From positions 1 to 14,517 of the forward strand of contig CANRHT010000028.1 in the NCBI GenBank assembly GCA_947630465.1: a DNA stretch of 14,517 bases, in the 5' to 3' direction. This document shows, piece after piece, positions 1 through 7,842 of this stretch; the stretch's first letter is position 1; every line of letters starts with the position of its first letter. This DNA comes from an uncultured Pseudomonadaceae bacterium. GTDB taxonomy: Bacteria > Pseudomonadota > Gammaproteobacteria > Pseudomonadales > Pseudomonadaceae. The notes under the pieces were generated by a model. It worked only from the letters and a program-made list of their open reading frames with translations. It was not told the DNA's origin and did no database searches. The position numbers were made by a program, and so were the translations under genes.

Positions 1-370
1 CTGTAAAAAAGCCTAAAAAAATTAGCACTACAGCATCTCGGCGCGTGCGTACTTCCAGTAATTTTAAAATAAATGCGGTAATCAGCAGCGCCACACCGGC
101 ATCTAAACCCACTAAACTGCCACGACTCAAATACACCGCAAAAGCACTGCCCAGCATCAATGCCGCTTTAAAGAGGCTATTAGGAAATGGCAAGCGCATG
201 CGAAACACTTGCACACGCCACGCGGCACAACCCAGCCAGAGCCCAATCAACCACAACGGCACATGCATTAAATGCGGAATAATCACCAGTGCTTGCGCCA
301 CCAATAACCACATCAGGCTGATGCGTGGAATGTCTTGTGCGATTTTCACACCTTGGCGTTCAGCACTCAT
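1..370 (-). CDS. tgpA: TgpA-family transglutaminase, N-terminal membrane part (truncated by window edge)
   Basis: The reading frame opens at the ATG at 370-368 and stays open to base 2, giving 123 residues with no stop. It is very hydrophobic, with about five membrane segments (roughly residues 17-31, 35-51, 66-82, 86-103 and 110-123). The stretch KLLEVRTRRDAVVLIFLGFF is what I recognise from the membrane domain of Pseudomonas TgpA (DUF3488 followed by a periplasmic transglutaminase-like domain). The catalytic Cys-His-Asp domain lies outside the window. The start overlaps the stop of the DUF58 gene as ATGA, and a GGAG lies 10 bases upstream, so the two are probably translationally coupled. 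The order moxR - DUF58 - transglutaminase is a conserved cluster and supports the call. TgpA has been reported as important for viability in P. aeruginosa. Its substrate is not shown here. Confidence 0.85.
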   Translation of the reverse strand, partial: MSAERQGVKIAQDIPRISLMWLLVAQALVIIPHLMHVPLWLIGLWLGCAAWRVQVFRMRLPFPNSLFKAALMLGSAFAVYLSRGSLVGLDAGVALLITAFILKLLEVRTRRDAVVLIFLGFFT

Positions 371-1335
371 GGCTTGTCTACTCCATACAAGGCCAAGGCA
401 CGTAAGCAGCGCTGGCGATGTTCAGCCCCAGCATCAGGCCCGATCTGTTGCCCTGGTAGCAGCAGGCTAAACAACTGCTGCGTATCACTGAGCTTAAGCA
501 CCTGCGCACATAAAACGGACAAGCGATGTTCAACATCCCCTGATAAACGTTCAAAATCCAAAATCTGCTGCTGACCTTGTTGCTCAGAAAACTGCTTAAT
601 AAATAAACCTTGCCCCTTCGACCATGCTTTCCAATGAATACGGCGCAGTGAGTCACCGGGCTGCCACACCGCCAAGCCATGATAATCATCCACCCCTGCA
701 CGTTCATTGCTGTGCTGACTGTCGTCTTCCTCACCAACACCGGCACTGACCTGCAGCGGATCGTCTTTAGGCTGTGGATAGACTAATACAGCTTGCGCTA
801 AATCGATTTGACTCCAGGCCACAAAGAGCCCCAACGGAAAGCGCGTTTCCAGTCGCAAACGCGGTGCTTGCTGCCAACCGCGGCGCTGACCGATTAAACT
901 GAGTTCTGCGCTCTGCTCAGCGCCGCGCTGCACATCCAACACAGTTAACTGTTGCGGCTGCCAGCCCACAGCGATGGCTTGATAATCATGGCTATCACTG
1001 TGCAAACGCAGTCGATATAAACCCTGCTCGCCAACAAAACAGGCTTCACTGCCCGCTGCTGAAACGATCAACCCCGCCAAATTACGCCAAGTATGAAACA
1101 TCGTCAGCAAGCCCAGCGAGGCCAGTAAAAATGTCAACGCATACGCTAAACTGTTTTGATAATTGATCGCCACCAACAGCATTAACACCAGCGCTCCGGC
1201 ATAAGCGATACCGATGCGCGTGGGGATAATAAAAATATGCTTTTGCTGCAAACGCAGACGCTGCACCGGCGGAATACGTCGCGCCAGCCAGCCTGCAAAC
1301 CACTGTTTGAGCCGATTACGCAGAGTCTTGAACAT
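367..1335 (-). CDS. DUF58 domain protein, membrane-anchored partner of MoxR
   Basis: This is a 322-residue protein with a basic N-terminus, two membrane segments (about residues 40-59 and 63-81), and then a soluble part. FPLGLFVAW at 166-174 and the DUF58 core around 217-238 (DDYHGLAVWQPGD then RRIHWKAW) are typical of the family, whose C-terminal part resembles a von Willebrand A fold. DUF58 proteins usually sit beside MoxR AAA+ ATPases and are thought to act with them in envelope maturation or assembly; the exact role here is unknown. The ATG overlaps the moxR stop by one base (TAATG), and the stop overlaps the tgpA start (ATGA), so the three genes are one transcription unit. Length and domain order are normal, with no sign of damage. 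Confidence 0.9.
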   Translation of the reverse strand: MFKTLRNRLKQWFAGWLARRIPPVQRLRLQQKHIFIIPTRIGIAYAGALVLMLLVAINYQNSLAYALTFLLASLGLLTMFHTWRNLAGLIVSAAGSEACFVGEQGLYRLRLHSDSHDYQAIAVGWQPQQLTVLDVQRGAEQSAELSLIGQRRGWQQAPRLRLETRFPLGLFVAWSQIDLAQAVLVYPQPKDDPLQVSAGVGEEDDSQHSNERAGVDDYHGLAVWQPGDSLRRIHWKAWSKGQGLFIKQFSEQQGQQQILDFERLSGDVEHRLSVLCAQVLKLSDTQQLFSLLLPGQQIGPDAGAEHRQRCLRALALYGVDKP

Positions 1336-2252
1336 TAGAGTGCAGGCACATCAGCAAGCAGGCGTTTCACAATCGCCGCACTGCCAAGACCACTGGGGCT
1401 GTTTTGCTCGCGTAAGCGGTGCTCAGCAACAGCTGGAAACACCACCTGCACATCTTCAGGAATCACATAATCACGCCCAGCTAAAAATGCCCAAGCCTTA
1501 GCCGCAGCCAGTAACGCTAAACTGCCCCGCGGTGACAGGCCAAAGGCCAATTGTGCATCGATACGCGTGGCTTCCACTAAGCGCAAGATATAATTGATTA
1601 AGGTATCGCTGGCACGGATAGCACTGACTTGTTGCTGTGCGGCAAATAAATCTGCACGTTCAATCAAGGGTTTTAAGTTGCTCAGCATGTGCCGGCGAGT
1701 CGTGCCTTGCAACAATTCACGTTCGGCACTGATGCTCGGATAGCCTAAGGACAGGCGCATCAAAAAACGGTCCAGTTGCGATTCAGGCAAACTAAAAGTG
1801 CCACCTTGGCTGACCGGATTTTGCGTCGCTATGACGAAAAAAGGTTCCGGCAATGGCCGCGTCGCACCTTCAATCGTCACCTGCCCTTCTTCCATCGCTT
1901 CGAGCAAGGCACTTTGACTTTTAGGGGTAGCGCGATTGATTTCATCGGCCAACAGCAGCTCTGCAAACACGGGACCTGGGTGAAATACAAACTGCCCCGT
2001 GTCACGATCAAACACCGAGTGACCTAAGATATCGCCCGGTAATACATCTGAAGTGAATTGAATTCGCTGATAATCCAAGCCTAACACTTGCGCTAGTGTG
2101 TGGCTTAAGGTGGTTTTACCCATGCCGGGCAAGTCTTCAATCAGTAAGTGGCCGCGTGCCAGTAAACAGGTCATCGCTAGGCGTACAGCCTGCTCTTTAC
2201 CTAAGACAACCTGATTAACTGCATGAATACAGGCTTCCAATTGATTGCGCAT
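1335..2252 (-). CDS. MoxR-family AAA+ ATPase
   Basis: This chaperone-like ATPase of the MoxR group has 305 residues from the chosen start. Counting from the alternative TTG three codons earlier, it shows Walker A DLPGMGKTT (43-51), Walker B LLLADE (102-107), sensor 1 IATQNP (144-149), the PESQLDRF motif with a likely arginine finger (159-166) and sensor 2 LSPRG (242-246). All ATPase residues are present. I chose the ATG at 2252 over the TTG at 2261 because the GGAG at 2265-2262 lies 9 bases before the ATG but directly abuts the TTG. It is the first gene of the moxR - DUF58 - tgpA operon and probably remodels a complex containing the DUF58 protein. A candidate promoter and an inverted repeat lie just upstream. 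Confidence 0.93.
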   Translation of the reverse strand: MRNQLEACIHAVNQVVLGKEQAVRLAMTCLLARGHLLIEDLPGMGKTTLSHTLAQVLGLDYQRIQFTSDVLPGDILGHSVFDRDTGQFVFHPGPVFAELLLADEINRATPKSQSALLEAMEEGQVTIEGATRPLPEPFFVIATQNPVSQGGTFSLPESQLDRFLMRLSLGYPSISAERELLQGTTRRHMLSNLKPLIERADLFAAQQQVSAIRASDTLINYILRLVEATRIDAQLAFGLSPRGSLALLAAAKAWAFLAGRDYVIPEDVQVVFPAVAEHRLREQNSPSGLGSAAIVKRLLADVPAL

Positions 2253-2262
2253 GGGGTACAAC

Positions 2263-2331
2263 TCCGTTTCTAGTATCGGCGTATCCTAGCCAGCAATGGC
2301 GAACCTTGCAAAGATAAATACTAGAAACGGA
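2263..2331. repeat. Perfect 14-bp inverted repeat flanking the moxR promoter
   Basis: The left arm tccgtttctagtat at 2263-2276 is the exact reverse complement of atactagaaacgga at 2318-2331, separated by 41 bases that contain the candidate moxR promoter. The promoter-proximal arm overlaps the moxR ribosome-binding site. It could be a pair of operator half-sites. In a read-through transcript it would be a stem that hides the ribosome site. Confidence 0.75.
2283..2311 (-). promoter_or_regulatory. Candidate sigma70 promoter of the moxR operon
   Basis: On the minus strand, TTGCAA (2311-2306) is followed after exactly 17 bases by TAGGAT (2288-2283); each matches 4 of 6 consensus bases. The start point would fall near 2276, giving a leader of about 25 bases with the GGAG ribosome site. 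This is inference from spacing and consensus; there is no experimental support in the sequence itself. Confidence 0.5.
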
Positions 2332-2358
2332 CTCCATGTCGCACGCAGGTTTTACCGC

Positions 2359-2640
2359 TTAACGTCCGGCACGTGATTCGCGAATATAAAAGCGCGCTTT
2401 TTCTGCTTTGCGGGTACAGCCCGCGTAGGCTTCAAATTGCTGCTGAGTTTTGGCACCTGTGATCAAGGTTAGCGCTTTAGAGTAGCTGACTGTTCCAGCA
2501 AAGCCTTCGGCTTTAGCTAAATCCAGCTCCTGCCATGCGGCCTCAAGTTGCTGTGCACAACTGCTACGGTGATTAGTTTTAGCCGCACAACCAACCAACA
2601 TCACTGCCATTAAAGGCAAACATAACCATTGTAAGCGCAT
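2359..2640 (-). CDS. Small outer-membrane lipoprotein of unknown function
   Basis: This 93-residue protein has a classic lipoprotein signal: M-R-L-Q, a hydrophobic stretch, then the lipobox LVGC with the acylated cysteine at residue 18. Ala-Ala follows the cysteine rather than Asp, which favours outer-membrane sorting. The mature part has two more cysteines (SSCAQQ and AGCTRK), which may form a disulfide, and ends in the basic KARFYIRESRAGR. The frame is open further upstream, but the ATG at 2640 has AAGGA 8 bases before it and starts the signal peptide, so the upstream extension (overlapping the permease gene) is rejected. It follows the AI-2E-family permease after 22 bases, probably in the same operon. 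I recall similar small lipoproteins near tgpA in Pseudomonas but cannot name a function. Confidence 0.82.
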   Translation of the reverse strand: MRLQWLCLPLMAVMLVGCAAKTNHRSSCAQQLEAAWQELDLAKAEGFAGTVSYSKALTLITGAKTQQQFEAYAGCTRKAEKARFYIRESRAGR

Positions 2641-2662
2641 AATTTTTATCCTTTTGAGTGAG

Positions 2663-3718
2663 CTATTTAAGCTGTTCAATTTTCGGTTGATTACTCGCCA
2701 CCCAATCACTGACTAAGCTATAAGCCACCGCTAGCAAGGTTGGGCCTAAAAACAGTCCCATAAATCCAAATGCAAATAACCCACCGAATACACCCATTAG
2801 AACCACGACCAAGGGTAAGTTCCCACCGCGGCTGATCAAATAAGGTTTTAAAAAATTATCCACGCTGCTGATCACTAAAAAGCCCCACAGCAACATAAAA
2901 ATGGCCATGCCATAGTCTTGCTGCCAAAACAACCAAGCCACAGCCGGTGCCCAGACCAATGGTGGTCCCATCGGAATTAAGCTCAGCATAAAGGTCATTG
3001 CCGCTAACAAGAGTGCGCCGGGTACACCCGCGATCCAAAAACCCAATAACGCTATCACTGCTTGCGCCGCGGCAGTACCTATCACGCCATTGACCACTCG
3101 GCGCACAGTGCCAGCGACTAAATCAATATAGTAATCAGCACGCTCTTTAATTAAACGCTCCACCAAACTGGTCGCAAAGTGCGCTAAACGTGGGCCGTCA
3201 CGGTAAAAGAAAAACACCAATAATAAACTCAGCGCTAACTCTAAAATACCGGCGCCAATACTGGCGCTGCGCGCTAACAGCCAGTTTCCCGTCTGCCCCA
3301 TATAAGGTTTAGCTGTAGTTAATAAAGCGGCACCTTGCTGATCAATGGTTTGCCACAGATCCACTAAACGGTCACCCGCCATAGGCACATTGGCTAACCA
3401 CTCAGGCGCTTCTGGCAAACCCGTGACCCGCAGGTTTTTCACCAACTCAGTGCCAGCTTTAATATGGTCAGCGATATTAAAACCCAGCCACACCAAAGGT
3501 CCGGCAACAATCAGCACCCAGCCACTGGTCAGGAGTCCTGCCGCTAACGAGGTGTTGCCATTGAGCTTGCGCGTCAGAAAACGCATTAAGGGCCAACTGG
3601 CAAAGGCTAAAACAGCCGCCCAAAACAAGGCGGTCACAAAGGGCGCTAACACCCATAAACAGGCGCCCAGTAAAACAAGCAGTAGGATTTGTCCTAAAAG
3701 GCGGTCATTGCTGAGCAT
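2663..3718 (-). CDS. AI-2E / PerM family inner-membrane permease
   Basis: This 351-residue polytopic protein has about eight hydrophobic segments: a cluster at 8-47, one at 58-80, one at 155-173, and a dense block from about 212 to 335. A soluble loop lies between 80 and 150. Family signatures are IPMGPPLVW (248-256), VDNFLKPYLISRG (286-298) and the C-terminal FGFMGLFLGPTLLA (317-330), all typical of the AI-2E transporter family (formerly UPF0118, PerM/TqsA/YdiK). Members are linked to export of autoinducer-2 or other small molecules and to ion exchange; the substrate cannot be read from sequence. The ATG is preceded by a weak TGGA about 9 bases upstream. It lies 25 bases after the DUF4892-type gene and 22 bases before the lipoprotein gene, so the three are probably co-transcribed. 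Confidence 0.88.
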   Translation of the reverse strand: MLSNDRLLGQILLLVLLGACLWVLAPFVTALFWAAVLAFASWPLMRFLTRKLNGNTSLAAGLLTSGWVLIVAGPLVWLGFNIADHIKAGTELVKNLRVTGLPEAPEWLANVPMAGDRLVDLWQTIDQQGAALLTTAKPYMGQTGNWLLARSASIGAGILELALSLLLVFFFYRDGPRLAHFATSLVERLIKERADYYIDLVAGTVRRVVNGVIGTAAAQAVIALLGFWIAGVPGALLLAAMTFMLSLIPMGPPLVWAPAVAWLFWQQDYGMAIFMLLWGFLVISSVDNFLKPYLISRGGNLPLVVVLMGVFGGLFAFGFMGLFLGPTLLAVAYSLVSDWVASNQPKIEQLK

Positions 3719-3743
3719 GGGTATCGTCCAGTGAAAGAGCTAA

Positions 3744-4559
3744 TTAAGGCAAACGCTGTAACAGTAAGCCAGGCTGATCAACATCGTTTTCTAATTCAAG
3801 ACGTGCCGCACGCACGCCATGCTCGACCAGTGTGTCACGCCAATCCTGAGCAGAAGCTCCAGCAAGACTGATGCGCATCGTGCTGTTTTGATTTAATGCT
3901 CGCGTTAACAACTTGACCCAAGCCGCCTGTGGCTCACCCACTAAACTGGGCAAACGCAACTGGTTATCGGTTGCCAGTTGGCGTTCCAAGGTGGTAGCAG
4001 TCGGCAGTAAGTCAGCCAAATTCTGTTCAGCCTGAAAAGCTTCAACATGTAAAAAACCGCGGCCATTGCCACGCGTAATAGCGTAGACCGCAATCAACTG
4101 TGACTGTTCATTTTCGGTTAAACGAAAGAGTGCATACGCCTGACGATCATCGGGGCCATATAAGCGTGCATTATTAAACACATGGTTGGCCCATAAATTA
4201 CTCGGCCCGCACTCGCGTGCCACGCACCAATACAGCATATCGGCTTGTTGCTGCTGCAAGAGCATGCGACTGGCGGCAAAAGCGTCTAACACCTCATGGG
4301 TTTGCGCTAATTGCACAGTCAGCACATCAACTGAGCCGCGCACCAATACTTCACCGCTGTAACGCATTTTGCCACTGATACGACGCACAGAGCCCTGTGG
4401 GTAAATTTTCTCTAGGGGACTGAGCTGTTCTTGAGTAATCACTTTGGCGTCATGCAGTGACTCAAGCGCCAGCACATCAGTAAAGTCATACGCAAGCGCA
4501 GCACCGCTGAGCACAGCAACCCAACTTGTTATTACAATGTTAACCATCCATTTACGCAT
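3744..4559 (-). CDS. Periplasmic DUF4892-type protein
   Basis: From the ATG at 4559 this is a 271-residue secreted protein with a signal peptide (MRKWM, a hydrophobic stretch, then AALA before YDFTDV). The motif with Cys pair MLYWCVARECG followed by PSNLWANHVFNNARLYGP is what I associate with DUF4892, a Pseudomonas-type periplasmic family of unknown function. The two close cysteines could form a disulfide. Starts further upstream exist (GTG at 4574, ATG at 4565), but GGTGA 7 bases before the ATG at 4559 and the compact signal peptide favour the last. It heads a likely three-gene unit with the AI-2E-type permease and the lipoprotein, about 113 bases after the hydrolase gene. The family assignment is from memory and less sure than the secretion call. 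Confidence 0.72.
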   Translation of the reverse strand: MRKWMVNIVITSWVAVLSGAALAYDFTDVLALESLHDAKVITQEQLSPLEKIYPQGSVRRISGKMRYSGEVLVRGSVDVLTVQLAQTHEVLDAFAASRMLLQQQQADMLYWCVARECGPSNLWANHVFNNARLYGPDDRQAYALFRLTENEQSQLIAVYAITRGNGRGFLHVEAFQAEQNLADLLPTATTLERQLATDNQLRLPSLVGEPQAAWVKLLTRALNQNSTMRISLAGASAQDWRDTLVEHGVRAARLELENDVDQPGLLLQRLP

Positions 4560-4672
4560 ATTCATTTCACCCACATCACCTGTGCAGTTTGAGCCCTGAG
4601 TAACGACTTAGGAGCTGTGTTATTCGTGCGCGAAGAAGACCATCCATCTCCCCTATCGCACAGTGCTAAAGA

Positions 4673-5536
4673 TTAAGTCTTAGCAAAAAAAGCTTGTATA
4701 CATTCAGCAACCGCTTGTGCGCCTTGCTCGTCATCCAGGTGTAAATGATGACCACCCGGCAAGCGTTGCATATCTAGATCTAAAGTGCTGAGAAACTTTG
4801 CAAACTCAGGCATGGTCGCCACCAAGCCTTGCTCAGCCACCACCAAATTCATCGGGCACTTTACCGCATCGACAAAAGCCGCGGCATGAGCGCGAGTTAA
4901 ACGCAGTGGCGAAGGCAGGGTTAAGCGCGAATCACTGTTCCACACATAACCACCCGCTACCGGACTTAAGCCGCGCTGTGCCAACAACTCGCTGGCCAAA
5001 CGACTGACCGGCATAAAACCGCGCATACGCACCTTAACCGCTTGCTCAATACTGCTGTAGATGGTTTTTTTCTTGGCGGCTAAATCAATGTGTGCCAACA
5101 AAGCTTCACCGAGCTTTTGTGGTGAGGTATCGCCTTCGCTGGTTTCCGGCACTATGCCATCAATCAACGCCACGCGCTCCACACGGTCAGGCACAGCGCC
5201 AGCAATCAGCACGCTGATAATACCGCCCAATGAATGCCCTAATAAAGAGAACTTATCCCAACCCAACTGCTGCGTGGCCATTAAAGCATCGAGGGCATAG
5301 TCCCAATGTTGATAACCTGCTCCCGGTGCGCGATGCCCCGAATAACCATGTCCAGCCATATCAATAGCGACAATGCGCAGACCTTGCAACTTAGGTGCGA
5401 GCAAAGCAAAGCTCATGGAGTTATCCAGCCAGCCATGCAGCGCGAGAACAGGTTGACCATCTTCAGGCCCATACACCCGCGCGGCTAAATCAATATGCGG
5501 TAATTGAATACGTATTTCTTGGACTGCAGCAGGCAC
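4673..5536 (-). CDS. Alpha/beta hydrolase (serine hydrolase)
   Basis: The 287-residue product shows the alpha/beta hydrolase plan: oxyanion motif LALHGW (31-36), AIDMAGHGYS (57-66), nucleophile elbow LLGHSLGG with Ser102, and a late histidine in GGHHLHLD (H263 or H264). Length and motifs fit epoxide-hydrolase/SERHL-like esterases; the substrate is unknown. There is no signal peptide, so it should be cytoplasmic. The start is a GTG at 5536, chosen because AAGGA lies 7 bases upstream and no in-frame ATG follows for a long way. It comes 48 bases after sixA and could be the last gene of the gpsA operon. The acid member of the triad was not assigned. Confidence 0.88.
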   Translation of the reverse strand: MPAAVQEIRIQLPHIDLAARVYGPEDGQPVLALHGWLDNSMSFALLAPKLQGLRIVAIDMAGHGYSGHRAPGAGYQHWDYALDALMATQQLGWDKFSLLGHSLGGIISVLIAGAVPDRVERVALIDGIVPETSEGDTSPQKLGEALLAHIDLAAKKKTIYSSIEQAVKVRMRGFMPVSRLASELLAQRGLSPVAGGYVWNSDSRLTLPSPLRLTRAHAAAFVDAVKCPMNLVVAEQGLVATMPEFAKFLSTLDLDMQRLPGGHHLHLDDEQGAQAVAECIQAFFAKT

Positions 5537-5584
5537 TCGCTCTTCCTTACTCTATGGACGGTTGGCTATCGGAGGGTATACGTT

Positions 5585-6046
5585 TTATAGGTCAACATGC
5601 TGCAACGAGCGTAATTGCATCATGCCCGCGCCAATAAAATCACCTTCAAGACAGGCGACACTGGCGGTATCCATTGGCAAGCCGTGTGCTCGATCAGCAT
5701 CGGTGAGCCAACTGGCTAAAGCACCTAACAAGGGCTGGTGCGCCACCAGTAATAAGTTTTCTACGGCATAGCCATCGAGCTTGCGCGTGACGGCACGCAC
5801 CTCGTCTTCAGGCGTTAACCAAGGCACAATTTCGATGGTGCCAGTATGGCCAATGCTCGTACACAACAGGTCTGCTGTTTGCCGTGCACGGATATAAGGG
5901 CTGCTGAGTACGCGATCAAACTTAATCGCCGTTAACCATTGTGCGGCCTGTAAGACCTGCAAACGTCCCTGCTCGGTTAATTGCCGCTCAGCATCATGTT
6001 GTTGATAGGGCGTTGCAGCGCCATGCCTTAACAACCAGACTTTCAT
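5585..6046 (-). CDS. sixA: Phosphohistidine phosphatase SixA
   Basis: This 153-residue protein of the histidine phosphatase superfamily has the RHG motif at residues 7-9 with catalytic His8, the SSPYIRARQTA block (48-58) carrying phosphate-binding arginines, and a second histidine in VAHQP (H103). Its small size and RHGAA signature fit SixA, which in E. coli removes phosphate from histidine-containing phosphotransfer proteins (first ArcB HPt, later the nitrogen phosphotransferase system). It is cytoplasmic. The ATG overlaps the DUF4389 stop as ATGA, so translation is coupled. Its target here is unknown. The histidine kinase on the other strand has no HPt domain, so that kinase itself is not an obvious substrate. 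Confidence 0.88.
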   Translation of the reverse strand: MKVWLLRHGAATPYQQHDAERQLTEQGRLQVLQAAQWLTAIKFDRVLSSPYIRARQTADLLCTSIGHTGTIEIVPWLTPEDEVRAVTRKLDGYAVENLLLVAHQPLLGALASWLTDADRAHGLPMDTASVACLEGDFIGAGMMQLRSLQHVDL

Positions 6047-6678
6047 GATTTAGCGTCATCGCTATGGAGCTGAATCACTACAGCGGGTTGCTCATCTTGC
6101 TCAGCTACAACCTCGTCCAGCGTGGGGACTGCATCAGCTGTTTGCGCAGCTAAGCTGTCGGCTGTTTCAGCCGTTTCAGCAGCAAGATCAAGCCCTTCAG
6201 TTGCAACAAGTTGAGTCTCAACAGCGTCAGCCTCAGCAGCCTCAACATCGACACTCTGCTCATCGGCGAGCGCCGACTCGTCAAGGCTTTGCTCTGGCTC
6301 TAACTCAGCAGCTAACTCAGGCTCACTCACAACTGCAGCGGGCGCCGGCGACACATCTGTAGTCTGCTTGGCTTTAGGGCTATGTGCGGCTTCACCATCA
6401 GCCACATGCGCTCGCGGCCAATCGGCAACCGGCCACGGCTGCGCGTCGGTGTTGAACACCGCAAAGCGTCCAATCTGTGCCAGGTACTGACTTAAACTGT
6501 CGCCAAAATTCATAAAGTGCAAACTCGGCGCACCATAAAACAGGCGGTATAATAACTGCGCTACAACCACAAGACCTAACAATGGTACAGCTATATGCCA
6601 CACCACTAAAAACAACAGCATCCATAACACACGCAACACCATTGACTCACGGCGGATTGTTTTCTCTGCTGGTGTCAT
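6043..6678 (-). CDS. DUF4389 membrane protein with long acidic tail
   Basis: From the ATG at 6678 this has 211 residues: a basic N-terminus, one or two membrane segments (about 15-45), then GDSLSQYLAQIGRF (59-72) and PWPVADWP (81-88), which are the DUF4389 core. Function of the family is unknown. After residue 88 comes an unusual tail of about 120 residues made mostly of Ala, Glu, Asp, Val, Gln and Ser with almost no Lys or Arg, probably disordered. An ATG at 6693 directly follows the gpsA stop (TAAATG), but the ATG at 6678 has AGGA 8 bases before it and is preferred. It lies between gpsA and sixA, an order I recall from P. aeruginosa (PA1614-PA1613-PA1612). Confidence 0.85.
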   Translation of the reverse strand: MTPAEKTIRRESMVLRVLWMLLFLVVWHIAVPLLGLVVVAQLLYRLFYGAPSLHFMNFGDSLSQYLAQIGRFAVFNTDAQPWPVADWPRAHVADGEAAHSPKAKQTTDVSPAPAAVVSEPELAAELEPEQSLDESALADEQSVDVEAAEADAVETQLVATEGLDLAAETAETADSLAAQTADAVPTLDEVVAEQDEQPAVVIQLHSDDAKS

Positions 6679-6693
6679 TTTACAAGTCCTCAT

Positions 6694-7716
6694 TTAAAAA
6701 CCATCAAGCGAAATAAAATCAACATCTGTTTTCGGTTCACCACTCATCAGCGCGCCAATAATCTGCTCAAGGGTACGCCCTTCAAACAAAATGGCATGCA
6801 AACCCGCGACCAGCGGCATATACACGCCCATTTCTTGAGATTTGGCTTTCAGCACCTTTAAGGTGTTTACGCCTTCAGCCACCTCACCTAAGCGCTCCAC
6901 TGCTTCTTCGAGGCTTAAGCCCTCGCCCAAGGCAAAGCCTACCTGATAATTACGGCTTTTCGGGGATGTGCAGGTCACAATCAAGTCACCGACACCCGCC
7001 AAGCCTAAGAAAGTCATGGGATTGGCGCCGAGTTTCACCGCAAAACGGGTCATTTCCGCCAGCGCTCGGGTAATCAGCATACTTTTGGTGTTTTCACCCA
7101 TGTCCAGCGCTGCGGCCATTCCGGCGATAATGGCATAGACATTTTTTAATGCGCCACCCAGCTCAACACCAAAACGATCAGCGCTGGCGTAGACCCGAAA
7201 GGTTGCGCCGTGTAATACCGCTTGCACGGTCTGGCATAAAGCTTGATCTTCACTGGCAACCACTGTTGCGGTGAGCGCATGCGCCGCCACTTCGCGGGCT
7301 AAGTTAGGCCCGGATAACACCCCCACACGCGCCTGCGGGGCAATATCTTCAAGAATTTGACTCATCAACAAAAAGCTTTTGGCCTCAATGCCCTTGGTGG
7401 TACTGACCAGCATTTTTCCGCTCAATACGTCAGCATAAGGTGTGAGCACCGAACGCAATGCCGTTGACGGCAACGCCACGAAAATCAAGTCACATTCAGC
7501 CAAAGTCGCCGCTAAATCAGTCAACGCCAACACACCGTCAAGCACCTGCACGCCTTTTAGATAGCGCGGGTTCTGCCGGTTCTCATTAATTGCTTGCGCT
7601 TGCTGGGCATCACGCATCCATAAGCGCACATCGTGCTGATTGCTGGCCAACAAATTAGCAATGGCGGTACCAAAACTACCACCGCCTAACACTGCAATGG
7701 GCTTCTTTATAGTCAT
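6694..7716 (-). CDS. gpsA: Glycerol-3-phosphate dehydrogenase [NAD(P)+]
   Basis: GpsA reduces dihydroxyacetone phosphate to sn-glycerol-3-phosphate, the backbone for phospholipids, in the cytoplasm. The 340 residues match the family length. The N-terminal Rossmann motif [10 protein letters not shown] is at 11-20, the cofactor-domain STTKG at 105-109, SGPNLAREV at 135-143, the catalytic lysine in GGALKNVYA (K191), and the family signature [20 protein letters not shown] at 238-257. The ATG at 7716 has GAGAG 7 bases upstream. It is the first gene of a compact minus-strand operon with the DUF4389 gene and sixA. A TATAAT box lies about 40 bases before the start. Nothing is missing or odd. Confidence 0.97.
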   Translation of the reverse strand: MTIKKPIAVLGGGSFGTAIANLLASNQHDVRLWMRDAQQAQAINENRQNPRYLKGVQVLDGVLALTDLAATLAECDLIFVALPSTALRSVLTPYADVLSGKMLVSTTKGIEAKSFLLMSQILEDIAPQARVGVLSGPNLAREVAAHALTATVVASEDQALCQTVQAVLHGATFRVYASADRFGVELGGALKNVYAIIAGMAAALDMGENTKSMLITRALAEMTRFAVKLGANPMTFLGLAGVGDLIVTCTSPKSRNYQVGFALGEGLSLEEAVERLGEVAEGVNTLKVLKAKSQEMGVYMPLVAGLHAILFEGRTLEQIIGALMSGEPKTDVDFISLDGF

Positions 7717-7754
7717 ACTGCGGCTCTCTACTACCGTAAATCGGCGATTGCGCC

Positions 7755-7783
7755 ATTATACGGTGCTAATCAAGCATAACCAG
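7755..7783 (-). promoter_or_regulatory. Candidate gpsA promoter
   Basis: On the minus strand a perfect TATAAT (7760-7755) is followed by the GC-rich GGCGC. The -35 region at 17-base spacing (CTGGTT) is poor. The expected start point near 7748 would give a leader of about 30 bases to gpsA. The GC-rich discriminator is the type often seen at growth-rate or ppGpp-controlled promoters; that regulation is inference. Confidence 0.5.
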
Positions 7784-7842
7784 TGTTTAGAATTATCGGT
7801 TAAACTATTAATCAGTTTATTTTTGCTAAACTCCGTCTCCAT

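Noticed and set aside
5549..5600. TTGACC near the end of sixA as a separate promoter for the hydrolase gene
   Set aside because: No acceptable -10 box lies at 16-18 bases; the hydrolase can be transcribed with sixA across the 48-base gap.
7801..7819. TAAACT...AGTTTA inverted repeat followed by T-rich bases, terminator-like
   Set aside because: It lies between divergent genes with nothing to terminate on the plus strand, the 6-bp stem is AT-rich and weak, and there is no independent support as an operator.
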